From: Pseudomonas flavescens
Lineage (GTDB): Bacteria > Pseudomonadota > Gammaproteobacteria > Pseudomonadales > Pseudomonadaceae
Assembly: GCF_013408425.1 (NCBI RefSeq)
Contig: NZ_JACBYV010000001.1
Span: 5,518,001 to 5,582,000, forward strand
Direction of reading: 5' to 3'
Length of the DNA: 64,000 nt
The position numbers were made by a program, and so were the translations under genes. Positions 28,360-35,408 of the stretch are shown one piece after another. The notes under the pieces are model-generated. The model was not told the origin of the DNA, did not search any database, and was given only the letters and a program-made list of their open reading frames with translations. Every line of letters begins with the position of its first letter. Position 1 is the first letter of the stretch.

Positions 28360-28378
28360 TTTGAGAGGGATTCTCAAA
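28360..28378 (-). promoter_or_regulatory. candidate Fur box of the siderophore receptor
   Basis: TTTGAGA (28360-28366), five bases, TCTCAAA (28372-28378) is a perfect 7-bp inverted repeat in a 19-bp frame. On the minus strand it reads TTTGAGAATCCCTCTCAAA, close to Pseudomonas Fur sites of the TGAGAATCATTCTCA form. Its place just before a siderophore-receptor start fits iron repression. Confidence 0.65.
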
Positions 28379-28399
28379 TTTACGATTGTAAAGACGACA

Positions 28400-28436
28400 C
28401 CCTCGGCGATTTTTTTCATCGCCGAGGGATTTTTTT
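28400..28436 (+). terminator. hairpin terminator oriented on the plus strand
   Basis: CCCTCGGCGAT (28400-28410), loop TTTTTTC, complement (28418-28428), then A and seven T. The T-run follows the stem only in the plus direction, although all neighbouring genes are on minus. On the minus strand the same hairpin follows the fecR stop by 32 bases, without a U-tract. It may stop antisense transcripts or act as a weak minus-strand attenuator. Confidence 0.6.
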
Positions 28437-28460
28437 CTGATGGTCCGCCGCGCGGTGCGA

Positions 28461-29435
28461 TCAAGGCGTTCCCAGCACGCGGATCCAGGGCGTCATGCGC
28501 CGGCTGGGTACCGCCAGCGATTGAGCCAGGGCGCCGAGGGCGCGATCCGGGTCGCGCATGTCGTAGATGCCAGTGAGGCGGCGCTGCGCCAGAGCCGGGT
28601 CGGCGAGCACGATCCAGCCCGGTGTGTAGCGGCGCATCTGCTCGAGAATTTCGCTGACGCTGGCGTTTTCCACGAACAACTGGCCACGCCGCCAGATGGC
28701 CACGCGCTCACTGTCGACCCGCAGATGCTGCAGGGTTCCGCTGAATCTGTCCTGGCGCAGGCCTTCACCAGGGTGGAGGTCATCTTCGCTGCTGGCGCCA
28801 TCGACCTGGCTGCTTACGCGCACCAGGCCGCGCTCTACGGCGACGTCCAGATAACGTTCGCTCAGGTCGACTTCGAACGCGGTGCCGAGTACCCGCACTG
28901 CGCTGCTGCCGGCCTGGACCACGAAGGGCCGCTCGACATCGCGCTGTACATCGAAGAACGCCTGGCCGGCCAGTAGCTGCAGATCACGGCGCTCGCTGCG
29001 ATATTCGCTGCGCAAGGCACTGCGCGGGCCGAGGGTGACCAGCGAGCCGTCGGCCAGGGTCACCGTGCGGGTTTCCCCCGCTGCGGTGATGTAGTCGGCC
29101 TGCCAGTGCAGTGCGGCCTGGGGATAAGTGAGGATCGCCAGCGCAGCGATGCCGGCCGCCAGTGCCGCGGGCAGCCAGCGACGTTTGCGTCGCGGCGGGG
29201 GGCTGGCCGGGCGAGCGGTTTGTGTCGGGGGTTCGCGCAGTTGCGCGATGCCTCCCCACACTCGCTCGATCTGTTGCCAGGCATGCAGATGCTCCGGGCC
29301 CTGCGCCAGCCAGCGTTCGAAATCCTTGCGTGCGCTCGGCGTTTCGCTGAGGCGCAGGTGCCAGTCGGCGGCCTGTTCGAGCAGGTCGTCCGTGTTGCCC
29401 GCAGAGTCAGTCACGCTGCTGGTCCCGCGTGTCAT
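28461..29435 (-). CDS. FecR-family anti-sigma factor (second iron module)
   Basis: A 324-residue protein. Residues ~15-60 are DUF4880 (DLLEQAADWHLRLSETPSARKDFERWLAQ), a membrane helix (LPAALAAGIAALAILTY) lies at ~95, and a periplasmic FecR domain (LGPRSALRSEYRSERRDLQLL) plus a C-terminal STN-like domain follow. It should restrain the sigma factor encoded upstream until the receptor signals. The start at ATG 29435 overlaps the sigma gene by 29 bases; GTG 29414 is an alternative with an 8-base overlap. Confidence 0.88.
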   Translation of the reverse strand: MTRGTSSVTDSAGNTDDLLEQAADWHLRLSETPSARKDFERWLAQGPEHLHAWQQIERVWGGIAQLREPPTQTARPASPPPRRKRRWLPAALAAGIAALAILTYPQAALHWQADYITAAGETRTVTLADGSLVTLGPRSALRSEYRSERRDLQLLAGQAFFDVQRDVERPFVVQAGSSAVRVLGTAFEVDLSERYLDVAVERGLVRVSSQVDGASSEDDLHPGEGLRQDRFSGTLQHLRVDSERVAIWRRGQLFVENASVSEILEQMRRYTPGWIVLADPALAQRRLTGIYDMRDPDRALGALAQSLAVPSRRMTPWIRVLGTP

Positions 29436-29937
29436 CACCGGGCAGGGCGCGGGCCAGGCGTACCAGCGCATCGCGTACCAGGCGATGAGCCGTGGCCAGG
29501 GACACGCCCAGCTGTTCGGCGATCTGCGCCAGGGTCTTGCCGCCCAGGCGATGCATCTCGAGCGCGCGGCGGCTTTGCTCCGGCAGGTCCGCCAGGGCAC
29601 TGGACAGGTGCTCCAGCTCATCGCTGTGCAGGCAGGCCTCTTCGGGGCTGGCGACCAGGGTCGGCAGCAGCCAGTCCGGCGGCATGGCGTGGCGGCGCTG
29701 CTCGCGGGCCTCGCTCAGGCGCATGTCGAGGGCAAGGTTGCGCACGATGCGATAGAGGTAAGCGACGGGCTGTTCGATGGCTTGCAGCTCGGGGCGCTGC
29801 AGGGGATGCAGGCGCAGATAGGCTTCCTGAACGACATCCTCGGCACGATCCCGGTCCTGGGTGATCTGCGCCGCATAGTTGACCAATGCCCTGCGGCAGG
29901 ACAGGAAGATATCCAGCTTCTCGGCCGAATCGTTCAT
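29407..29937 (-). CDS. ECF sigma factor, iron-starvation (FecI/PvdS) type
   Basis: A 176-residue sigma factor. Region 2 includes ALVNYAAQITQDRDRAEDVVQEAYLRL and QPVAYLYRIVRNLALDMRL; region 4 helix-turn-helix is KTLAQIAEQLGVSLATAHRLVRDALVRL. The pattern VxxxAYLRL and R-N-L-A-L-D is typical of the iron ECF group. It precedes fecR and the siderophore receptor in the same orientation and should drive the receptor gene. Confidence 0.9.
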   Translation of the reverse strand: MNDSAEKLDIFLSCRRALVNYAAQITQDRDRAEDVVQEAYLRLHPLQRPELQAIEQPVAYLYRIVRNLALDMRLSEAREQRRHAMPPDWLLPTLVASPEEACLHSDELEHLSSALADLPEQSRRALEMHRLGGKTLAQIAEQLGVSLATAHRLVRDALVRLARALPGDDTRDQQRD

Positions 29938-29990
29938 GGTTGCGCCTCGTCGTACTGCAGACGCAAATCGTCTGGCCCGGCAAAGGCGGT

Positions 29991-30021
29991 ACTCTAGACC
30001 TGATTGAGAGGCTTTTTCAAT
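29991..30021 (-). promoter_or_regulatory. candidate promoter of the second ECF sigma gene
   Basis: On the minus strand TTGAAA (30020-30015), 18 bases, TAGAGT (29996-29991) fits a sigma-70 promoter. ATTGA (30003-30007) and TCAAT (30017-30021) form an imperfectly Fur-like 19-base palindrome over it. The match to Fur is weak. Just beyond, GGAGCCC/GGGCTCC (about 30027-30047) is a small hairpin between this promoter and the FMN reductase stop. Confidence 0.35.
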
Positions 30022-30060
30022 TGGAAGGAGCCCGGCAGTTGGGCTCCCTGTCGGCAGGGC

Positions 30061-30621
30061 TCAACCTTTGGCGGTCGTCTCGACCCAGGCGGCATAGGTG
30101 TCGATGAATTTCTGCAGGAACGGCCGGATACCGTCGCTCAGCTTGCCGCTTTCATCGAAGAAGTTGCCGGCGCCGCCCAGGTAGGCTTCCGGCTGTTGCA
30201 GCAGGGGCATGTCGAGAAACACCAGCGCCTGGCGCAGTTGATGGTTGGCGCCGAAACCGCCCACTGCGCCAGGGGAGGCGCTGACCACGCCAGCCGGCTT
30301 GCCGCTGAACGCGCTCTGGCCGTAGGGACGCGAACCTACGTCGACGGCATTCTTGAGAGGGGCGGGGATCGAGCGATTGTACTCCGGGGTGATGAACAGC
30401 ACGGCATCCGCCGCCTTCACCTGGGCGCGGAAGTGGCTGTAAGCAGCGGGTGCCGGATCGACGTCGATGTCTTCGTTATACAAGGGCAGATCACCAATTT
30501 CGACGATTTTCAGACTCAGGTTCTGCGGTGCCAGGTCGGCCAGTGCCAAGGCGAGTTTGCGGTTGATCGATGCTTTGCGCAGGCTACCGACCAGTACGGC
30601 GACGTTGTAGGTCTTGCTCAT
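30061..30621 (-). CDS. NAD(P)H-dependent FMN reductase
   Basis: A 186-residue flavodoxin-fold reductase. The FMN phosphate loop is VLVGSLRKASINRKLA (residues ~9-24) and the family motif FITPEYNRSIPAPLKNAVD lies at ~75-93, followed by GKPAGVVSASPGAVGG. Such proteins (chromate/azo/quinone reductase group) reduce FMN or quinones and may help ferric reduction next to the iron module, but that link is positional. AAGGGA supports the ATG at 30621; an upstream in-frame extension is not preferred. Confidence 0.88.
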   Translation of the reverse strand: MSKTYNVAVLVGSLRKASINRKLALALADLAPQNLSLKIVEIGDLPLYNEDIDVDPAPAAYSHFRAQVKAADAVLFITPEYNRSIPAPLKNAVDVGSRPYGQSAFSGKPAGVVSASPGAVGGFGANHQLRQALVFLDMPLLQQPEAYLGGAGNFFDESGKLSDGIRPFLQKFIDTYAAWVETTAKG

Positions 30622-30829
30622 GGGGGTTCCCTTGATCAGGAGTGGAAGGGGGTGTTGGCAAGCCAGAACACTATAGCTGTCTCCCGATCGCACGTGGCGC
30701 TTGCGCGGATAGGCGCTGCCGCGTTGCATGAGGTTGATGGCGATGTGATTTTCCTTGAACCGGATGCCGGTGGCGCCAGTCGATTGTGGGGTATAGCCCA
30801 GCCGGGCCCACTTCAATAGGACGTACACC

Positions 30830-30988
30830 ATGGACCTGATCCGTATTCTGATCGCCATTCTTCTTCCGCCTCTGGGCGTTTTCCTGCAGGTCGGCTTCGG
30901 CGGCGCTTTCTGGCTGAATATCCTGCTGACCCTGTGCGGCTATTTCCCGGGCATCATTCACGCCGTGTATATCATCGCCAAACGCTGA
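30830..30988 (+). CDS. Pmp3/YqaE (UPF0057) small membrane protein
   Basis: A 52-residue protein with two membrane helices: MDLIRILIAILLPPLGVFLQ and the C-terminal half WLNILLTLCGYFPGIIHAVY. The I-L-P-P-L-G-V-F-x-Q and L-T-x-x-G-Y-x-P-G-I-I-H-A-x-Y positions are the Pmp3/YqaE signature. Family members are stress-induced membrane proteins affecting membrane potential and ion tolerance, mechanism unclear. AGGA eight bases upstream supports the ATG, and a terminator follows. Confidence 0.9.
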   Translation: MDLIRILIAILLPPLGVFLQVGFGGAFWLNILLTLCGYFPGIIHAVYIIAKR

Positions 30989-31004
30989 TTCCAGGCTGGC
31001 TCAG

Positions 31005-31029
31005 AAACCGCGCAATGCGCGGTTTTTTT
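31005..31029 (+). terminator. rho-independent terminator after the Pmp3-like gene
   Basis: AAACCGCGC (31005-31013), AAT loop, GCGCGGTTT (31017-31025) and a T-run to 31029. The following gap to 31320 is AT-rich (for example around 31190-31250) with no convincing gene. Confidence 0.92.
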
Positions 31030-31320
31030 GTGCCTGCGGTTCCCACCATGTGAAATTGAGCTGTACGACAACCTGCCTGAGTTGTCCTTTTTCGGCGGAC
31101 TGGACCCCGCTCATCTTTTTGACGCGCGGCCCCGCGGTTGTGAAAGTTTCTGGCATTCAAGAGAGGGCTCGTATTTTTCATTGCCCGCTTTGAATTTGTG
31201 GTTATTTTTAAATAACTATATGAATTTACAGGTTTTTAATTGATTTAATTTGGCGTTGACCGGAGTGCGTGATGGCCATTTCACATCTTTGCTGGGGATG
31301 ATTTTCTTCTTTACAGGTTC

Positions 31321-31377
31321 TTGACAGCGTTTGGGATTGGCGCAATTATCGGGTTATTCGCTGTATGACAACATACA
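31321..31377 (+). promoter_or_regulatory. promoter and candidate operator of the sugar-acid uptake cluster
   Basis: TTGACA (31321-31326), 17 bases, AATTAT (31344-31349) gives a good promoter. A few bases downstream TGTATG-ACAA-CATACA (31362-31377) is a perfect 6-bp inverted repeat placed to block transcription. FCD-GntR regulators often bind TGTAT...ATACA palindromes, and one (40806-41552) closes this cluster. The regulator-site pairing is inferred; I found no second full copy at the regulator's own start or before the porin gene. Confidence 0.6.
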
Positions 31378-31417
31378 TCGGGCCACTCAAATAATCACAA
31401 GATCCAAGGCGCGTTCA

Positions 31418-32572
31418 ATGAAGATCACTCAGGTCAATGTCGAGGTTTTCACCTACCCCACTCGCCGCAGCGTCGATGCTGCCGGTCATGCCCACCCGGG
31501 CGACGAATCCCTGGCCAAGATGGCGCTGTTGCGCATCGCCACCGAAGACGGCGTGGAAGGCTATGCCTTTGGCGCGCCCGAGCTGATTCGTCCGCACATC
31601 ATCGACAGCTTCGTACGCAAGGTGCTGATCGGGCAGAACGTCATGGATCGCGAGAAGATCTGGCAGGACCTCGCTCACTGGCAGCGCGGCAGTGCCAGTC
31701 AGTTGACCGACCGCGCGCTGGCGCTCGTCGAGCAGGCGCTGTGGGATTGGGCGGGGCGCAAATTCAAGCAGCCGGTGCACAAGCTGATTGGTGGCTATCG
31801 CGACAAGGTGTTGGCCTATGGGTCGACCATGTGCGGCGATGACCTGCCGGGCGGCCTGTCGACTCCCGAGGAGTACGGCCGCTTCGCCGAGCAACTGGTC
31901 GCCCGTGGCTACAAGGCGATCAAGCTGCACACCTGGATGCCACCGATCTCCTTCGCGCCGGATCCGAAGATGGACGTGCGTGCCTGCGCCGCTGTGCGTG
32001 AGGCGGTCGGCCCGGATATCGCCCTGATGCTCGACGGTTATCACTGGTATAGCCGCACCGACGCGCTGTACATCGGCCGCGAACTGGAAAAGCTCGACTT
32101 CGCCTGGTTCGAAGAGCCGATGATGGAGGAGTCCGCCGAGTCCTATGCCTGGCTGGCGGCCAACCTGGACATCCCGGTGCTGGGGCCGGAATCCCTTGGG
32201 GGCAAGTACATGAGCCGTGCCAGTTGGGTCGGGCAGGGCGCCTGTGACATCCTGCGCGCCGGCGTGGCCGGGGTCGGCGGTATCGCGCCGTGCCTGAAGG
32301 TCGCGCACCTGGCCGAATCCTATGGCATGCACTGCGAGATTCATGGCAACGGCGCCGCCAACCTGGCGGTGGTCGGTGCGATCAAGAACTGTGACTGGTA
32401 CGAGCGCGGCCTGCTGCACCCGTTCCTCAACTACGACGACGTGCCTGCCTATCTGAACAGCATCGTCGACCCGATGGACAGCGATGGCTACGTGCACCTG
32501 CCGGATCGTCCGGGTCTGGGCGAAGACATCAACTTCGCCTACATCGAGACGAACACCGTCAACCGGTACTGA
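31418..32572 (+). CDS. mandelate racemase/muconate-lactonizing family enzyme (probable acid-sugar dehydratase)
   Basis: A 384-residue enolase-superfamily enzyme. Residues ~1-125 form the capping domain; the barrel follows. Metal ligands fit Asp206 (LMLDGYHWYS), Glu232 (WFEEPM) and Glu258 (LGPES). The usual catalytic lysine motif appears as Lys169-x-His171 (YKAIKLHTW) rather than Lys-x-Lys, and His309 (EIHGNGAANL) is the likely second base. Most members with this layout dehydrate sugar acids. The exact substrate is unknown. It begins MKITQVNVEVF after AAGG and heads the transporter cluster. Confidence 0.85.
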   Translation: MKITQVNVEVFTYPTRRSVDAAGHAHPGDESLAKMALLRIATEDGVEGYAFGAPELIRPHIIDSFVRKVLIGQNVMDREKIWQDLAHWQRGSASQLTDRALALVEQALWDWAGRKFKQPVHKLIGGYRDKVLAYGSTMCGDDLPGGLSTPEEYGRFAEQLVARGYKAIKLHTWMPPISFAPDPKMDVRACAAVREAVGPDIALMLDGYHWYSRTDALYIGRELEKLDFAWFEEPMMEESAESYAWLAANLDIPVLGPESLGGKYMSRASWVGQGACDILRAGVAGVGGIAPCLKVAHLAESYGMHCEIHGNGAANLAVVGAIKNCDWYERGLLHPFLNYDDVPAYLNSIVDPMDSDGYVHLPDRPGLGEDINFAYIETNTVNRY

Positions 32573-32581
32573 TGCACCGGT

Positions 32582-32603
32582 GCGCAGCCGCATGCGGCTG
32601 CGC
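32582..32603 (+). other. 22-base perfect palindrome between enzyme and first binding-protein gene
   Basis: GCGCAGCCGCA (32582-32592) is followed at once by its complement to 32603; about nine pairs can form around a four-base loop. TGTTTC follows, a poor T-tract. It could partly terminate or protect the 3' end of the enzyme transcript. Confidence 0.6.
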
Positions 32604-32641
32604 TGTTTCTGAGAGTCGAATAACTATAAGAAGGCTATCTC

Positions 32642-34255
32642 ATGATCAAACCAATTCCGCATCTGGTCGCGGGCCTGCTGGCCGCTACCCTGGCCCTGGG
32701 CTCCGTGACCACGGTGCAGGCCAAGACCCCTGCCGATCAGCTCATCGTCGGCATGAGCATGATCAACCTGCTGTCCCTCGATCCGGCTGCCGCCACTGGC
32801 CTGGACGTGTCCGAGGTGAACGCCAACCTGTACGACATGCTGCTGGTGCAGGACGCTGCCGCGCCGGACAACCTGGTACCGGCCCTGGCCGAACGCTGGG
32901 AAGTCAGCGATGACCACAAGACGCTGACCTTCCACCTGCGCAGCGGCGTCAAGTTCCACTCCGGCAACGAGCTGACCGCCCAGGATGTGATCTGGTCGTT
33001 GCAGCGCGTGCTCAAGCTCAACCTGGCGTTGGCCTCGACATGGAAGGCTTACGGCTTCACCGCCGATAACGTCGAGCAGCAGATCCGCGCCCCTGACGAC
33101 CACACCGTGGTGGTCGAGCTGGCTCGCCCGACCGATCCGATGCTGGTGCTCAATACCCTGGCCACCTCGCCCAGTGCATTCATCCTCGACAAGAAAGAGG
33201 TGCTCAAGCACGACAAGAATGGCGATATGGGCGGTGCCTGGCTGACCACCAATGCGGCGGGCAGCGGACCATTCGTGCTCAACGCATGGCGCGCCAATGA
33301 CGTGATTCTGATGACCCGTTTCGAGGACTATTGGGGCGGCCCAGCCAAGCTCAAGCGCGTGGTGATGCGCAACATGACCGAGTCGCAGTCGCTGCGCCTG
33401 ATGGTCGAGCGGGGCGACCTGGATATCGCCCGTGGCATGTCGGCACCGGACATCACGGCCCTGAGCAGTTCGGACAAGGTCAAGACCCAGACCGTGCAGC
33501 GCGGCACGCTCTACTACGTGGCGCTGAGCACCAAACAGCCGATGTTCGCTGACGCCCGCGTGCGCAAGGCGGTCCGTTCGTTGATCGATTATCAGGGCAT
33601 CAATGAGGTGGTGATGCCGCATTACGGCACCCTCAACCAGCGCCCGATGCCGCTCGGCCTGCCCGCGCGTCTGGATGATCCCGGCTATCGCCTGAACGTC
33701 GAGGAAGCCAAGAAGCTGCTGGCCGAAGCCGGCTACCCGGATGGCTTCCAGACCACTATCCGTGTACTCGCGGAACCCCCGTTCATCAACATCGCCTCCA
33801 GCGTGCAATCGACTCTGGCTCAGGCCGGCATCAAGGCGCGCATCGTCACCGGCACCGGCACTCAGGTGTACGGCTCCATGCGTGAACGCACCTTCGACAT
33901 CATCGTCGGTCGTGGCGGTGGCGGCGCTGAGCGTCACCCGCATTCCAGTCTGCGCACCCTGGTCTACAACCCGGACAACCGTGACGAAGCCAAGCTGAGC
34001 AACTTCCAGGGCTGGCGTACCTCGTTCTACAGCCCGGAGCTCAATGCGCTGATCGAAAAGGCCGAGGTAGAGCCGGACAAGCAGACCCAGATGGATCTGT
34101 ATCACCAGTTTCAAAACCTCTACGACGAGCAGGTCGGCGCCATCATGCCGATTTCGCAGATGACCGACACGGTGGTGATCTACCACGACGTCGTCGGCTA
34201 TATCGGTCACAGCGCGGCGACCACGCGCTACAAGGATGTGCACAAGGATCGTTGA
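32642..34255 (+). CDS. ABC transporter binding protein, family 5 (Dpp/Opp type), copy 1
   Basis: A 537-residue periplasmic protein with a signal peptide ending ...SVTTVQA before KTPADQLIVGMSM. It has the SBP-5 pattern LVPALAERWEVSDDHKTLTFHLR and VKFHSGNELTAQDVIWSLQRV (~residues 80-125). The family binds peptides but also sugars, opines and acidic oligosaccharides. Context with the sugar-acid enzyme and a KdgM-like porin favours an acidic carbohydrate. It is closely similar to copy 2 at 35409 along its whole length, but differs by an RGGGGAERHPHSSLRT segment where copy 2 has RGAERYPHPYFSLRT. Confidence 0.9.
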   Translation: MIKPIPHLVAGLLAATLALGSVTTVQAKTPADQLIVGMSMINLLSLDPAAATGLDVSEVNANLYDMLLVQDAAAPDNLVPALAERWEVSDDHKTLTFHLRSGVKFHSGNELTAQDVIWSLQRVLKLNLALASTWKAYGFTADNVEQQIRAPDDHTVVVELARPTDPMLVLNTLATSPSAFILDKKEVLKHDKNGDMGGAWLTTNAAGSGPFVLNAWRANDVILMTRFEDYWGGPAKLKRVVMRNMTESQSLRLMVERGDLDIARGMSAPDITALSSSDKVKTQTVQRGTLYYVALSTKQPMFADARVRKAVRSLIDYQGINEVVMPHYGTLNQRPMPLGLPARLDDPGYRLNVEEAKKLLAEAGYPDGFQTTIRVLAEPPFINIASSVQSTLAQAGIKARIVTGTGTQVYGSMRERTFDIIVGRGGGGAERHPHSSLRTLVYNPDNRDEAKLSNFQGWRTSFYSPELNALIEKAEVEPDKQTQMDLYHQFQNLYDEQVGAIMPISQMTDTVVIYHDVVGYIGHSAATTRYKDVHKDR

Positions 34256-34261
34256 GCCGCC

Positions 34262-34280
34262 GGGCGGCGTAGCGCCGCCC
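34262..34280 (+). other. GC-rich hairpin after binding-protein gene 1
   Basis: GGGCGGCG (34262-34269), TAG loop, CGCCGCCC (34273-34280), with no T-run. In ABC operons such hairpins commonly stabilise the upstream binding-protein mRNA and lower permease expression; this role is inferred. Confidence 0.6.
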
Positions 34281-34320
34281 CTGCTTATACGAACGAGCTG
34301 CGATCAATCGGGAGCCTGTT

Positions 34321-35358
34321 ATGTTTGCTTCGACTGCGTCTTTCTTCGGCACGCGGATGGGCGGTACTTCACGCCGTTTCGGCGCGGTGCTGATGACCCT
34401 GCTGGGCTTGCTGGCGATGACTTTCTTCATCGGCCGAGTGATGCCACTCGATCCGGTGCTGGCGGTGGTCGGCCCGGATGCCGACAGTTCCACCTACGAC
34501 CAGGTCTATCAGGCCATGGGCCTGGACCGGCCGCTGCTGGTGCAGTTCGGCTACTACCTGCGCGATCTTGCCCAGGGCAATTTCGGCAATGCGCTGCTCA
34601 CCGGCCACCCGGTGATCGAGGACATCGCCCGGGTGTTCCCGGCGACCATCGAGCTGGCCACGCTGGCGATCATCTTCGGTGTGGTGCTCGGCCTGCCGCT
34701 GGGCGTATTCGCGGCGGCCAACCAGGGCCGTATCGGTGATCACCTGGCGCGTGTGGTGACCCTGTTCGGTTATTCCACGCCGATCTTCTGGCTCGGCATG
34801 ATGGGCCTGCTGGTGTTCTATGCCTGGCTCGGCTGGGCGGGTGGTGCCGGGCGTATCGATCTGGCCTACGACGGCATGGTGCCCTCGGTGACCGGCATGC
34901 TGCTGATCGACAGTGCCATCGCTGGCGACTGGGATGCCTTTTCCAGTGCCCTCAAGCACATCCTCCTGCCGGCACTGATCCTGGGCCTCAACTCGGTGGC
35001 CTACATCAGCCGGATGACCCGCAGCTTCATGCTCGAGCAGCTTTCCCAGGAATACATCCTCACCGCTCGGGTCAAGGGCCTGTCGCGGCGCAAGGTGATC
35101 TGGGGCCATGCCTTCCGCAACATCCTCGTGCAACTGCTCACCGTGGTGGCGCTGGCCTATGGCTCGTTGCTCGAAGGAGCGGTGCTGATCGAGACGGTGT
35201 TCGCCTGGCCCGGCTTTGGCCAGTACCTGACCAGCAGCCTGCTGCTCGGTGACATGAACGCGGTGATGGGCTGCGTGTTGGTGATCGGCTTCATCTTCGT
35301 CGGTCTCAATCTGCTCAGCGATGCGCTGTACAAGGTGTTCGACCCGCGCACCCGCTGA
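34321..35358 (+). CDS. ABC transporter permease, DppB type
   Basis: A 345-residue permease with about six helices. The DppB signature LDRPLLVQFGYYLRDLAQGNFGNAL is at ~residues 65-90, and the coupling loop YILTARVKGLSRRKVIWGHAFRNIL (EAA-type) at ~240-265. It pairs with the DppC-type permease at 37078, even though binding-protein copy 2 lies between them. GGGAG precedes the ATG. Confidence 0.93.
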   Translation: MFASTASFFGTRMGGTSRRFGAVLMTLLGLLAMTFFIGRVMPLDPVLAVVGPDADSSTYDQVYQAMGLDRPLLVQFGYYLRDLAQGNFGNALLTGHPVIEDIARVFPATIELATLAIIFGVVLGLPLGVFAAANQGRIGDHLARVVTLFGYSTPIFWLGMMGLLVFYAWLGWAGGAGRIDLAYDGMVPSVTGMLLIDSAIAGDWDAFSSALKHILLPALILGLNSVAYISRMTRSFMLEQLSQEYILTARVKGLSRRKVIWGHAFRNILVQLLTVVALAYGSLLEGAVLIETVFAWPGFGQYLTSSLLLGDMNAVMGCVLVIGFIFVGLNLLSDALYKVFDPRTR

Positions 35359-35408
35359 CCCGACCCACTCGATTGCAGCCCTTCAATAATTACAATAGGG
35401 ACATCCGC

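Noticed and set aside
31028..31243. 71-codon frame after the Pmp3-like gene
   Set aside because: It starts inside the terminator T-run, lies in an AT-rich spacer, and has no protein-like features.
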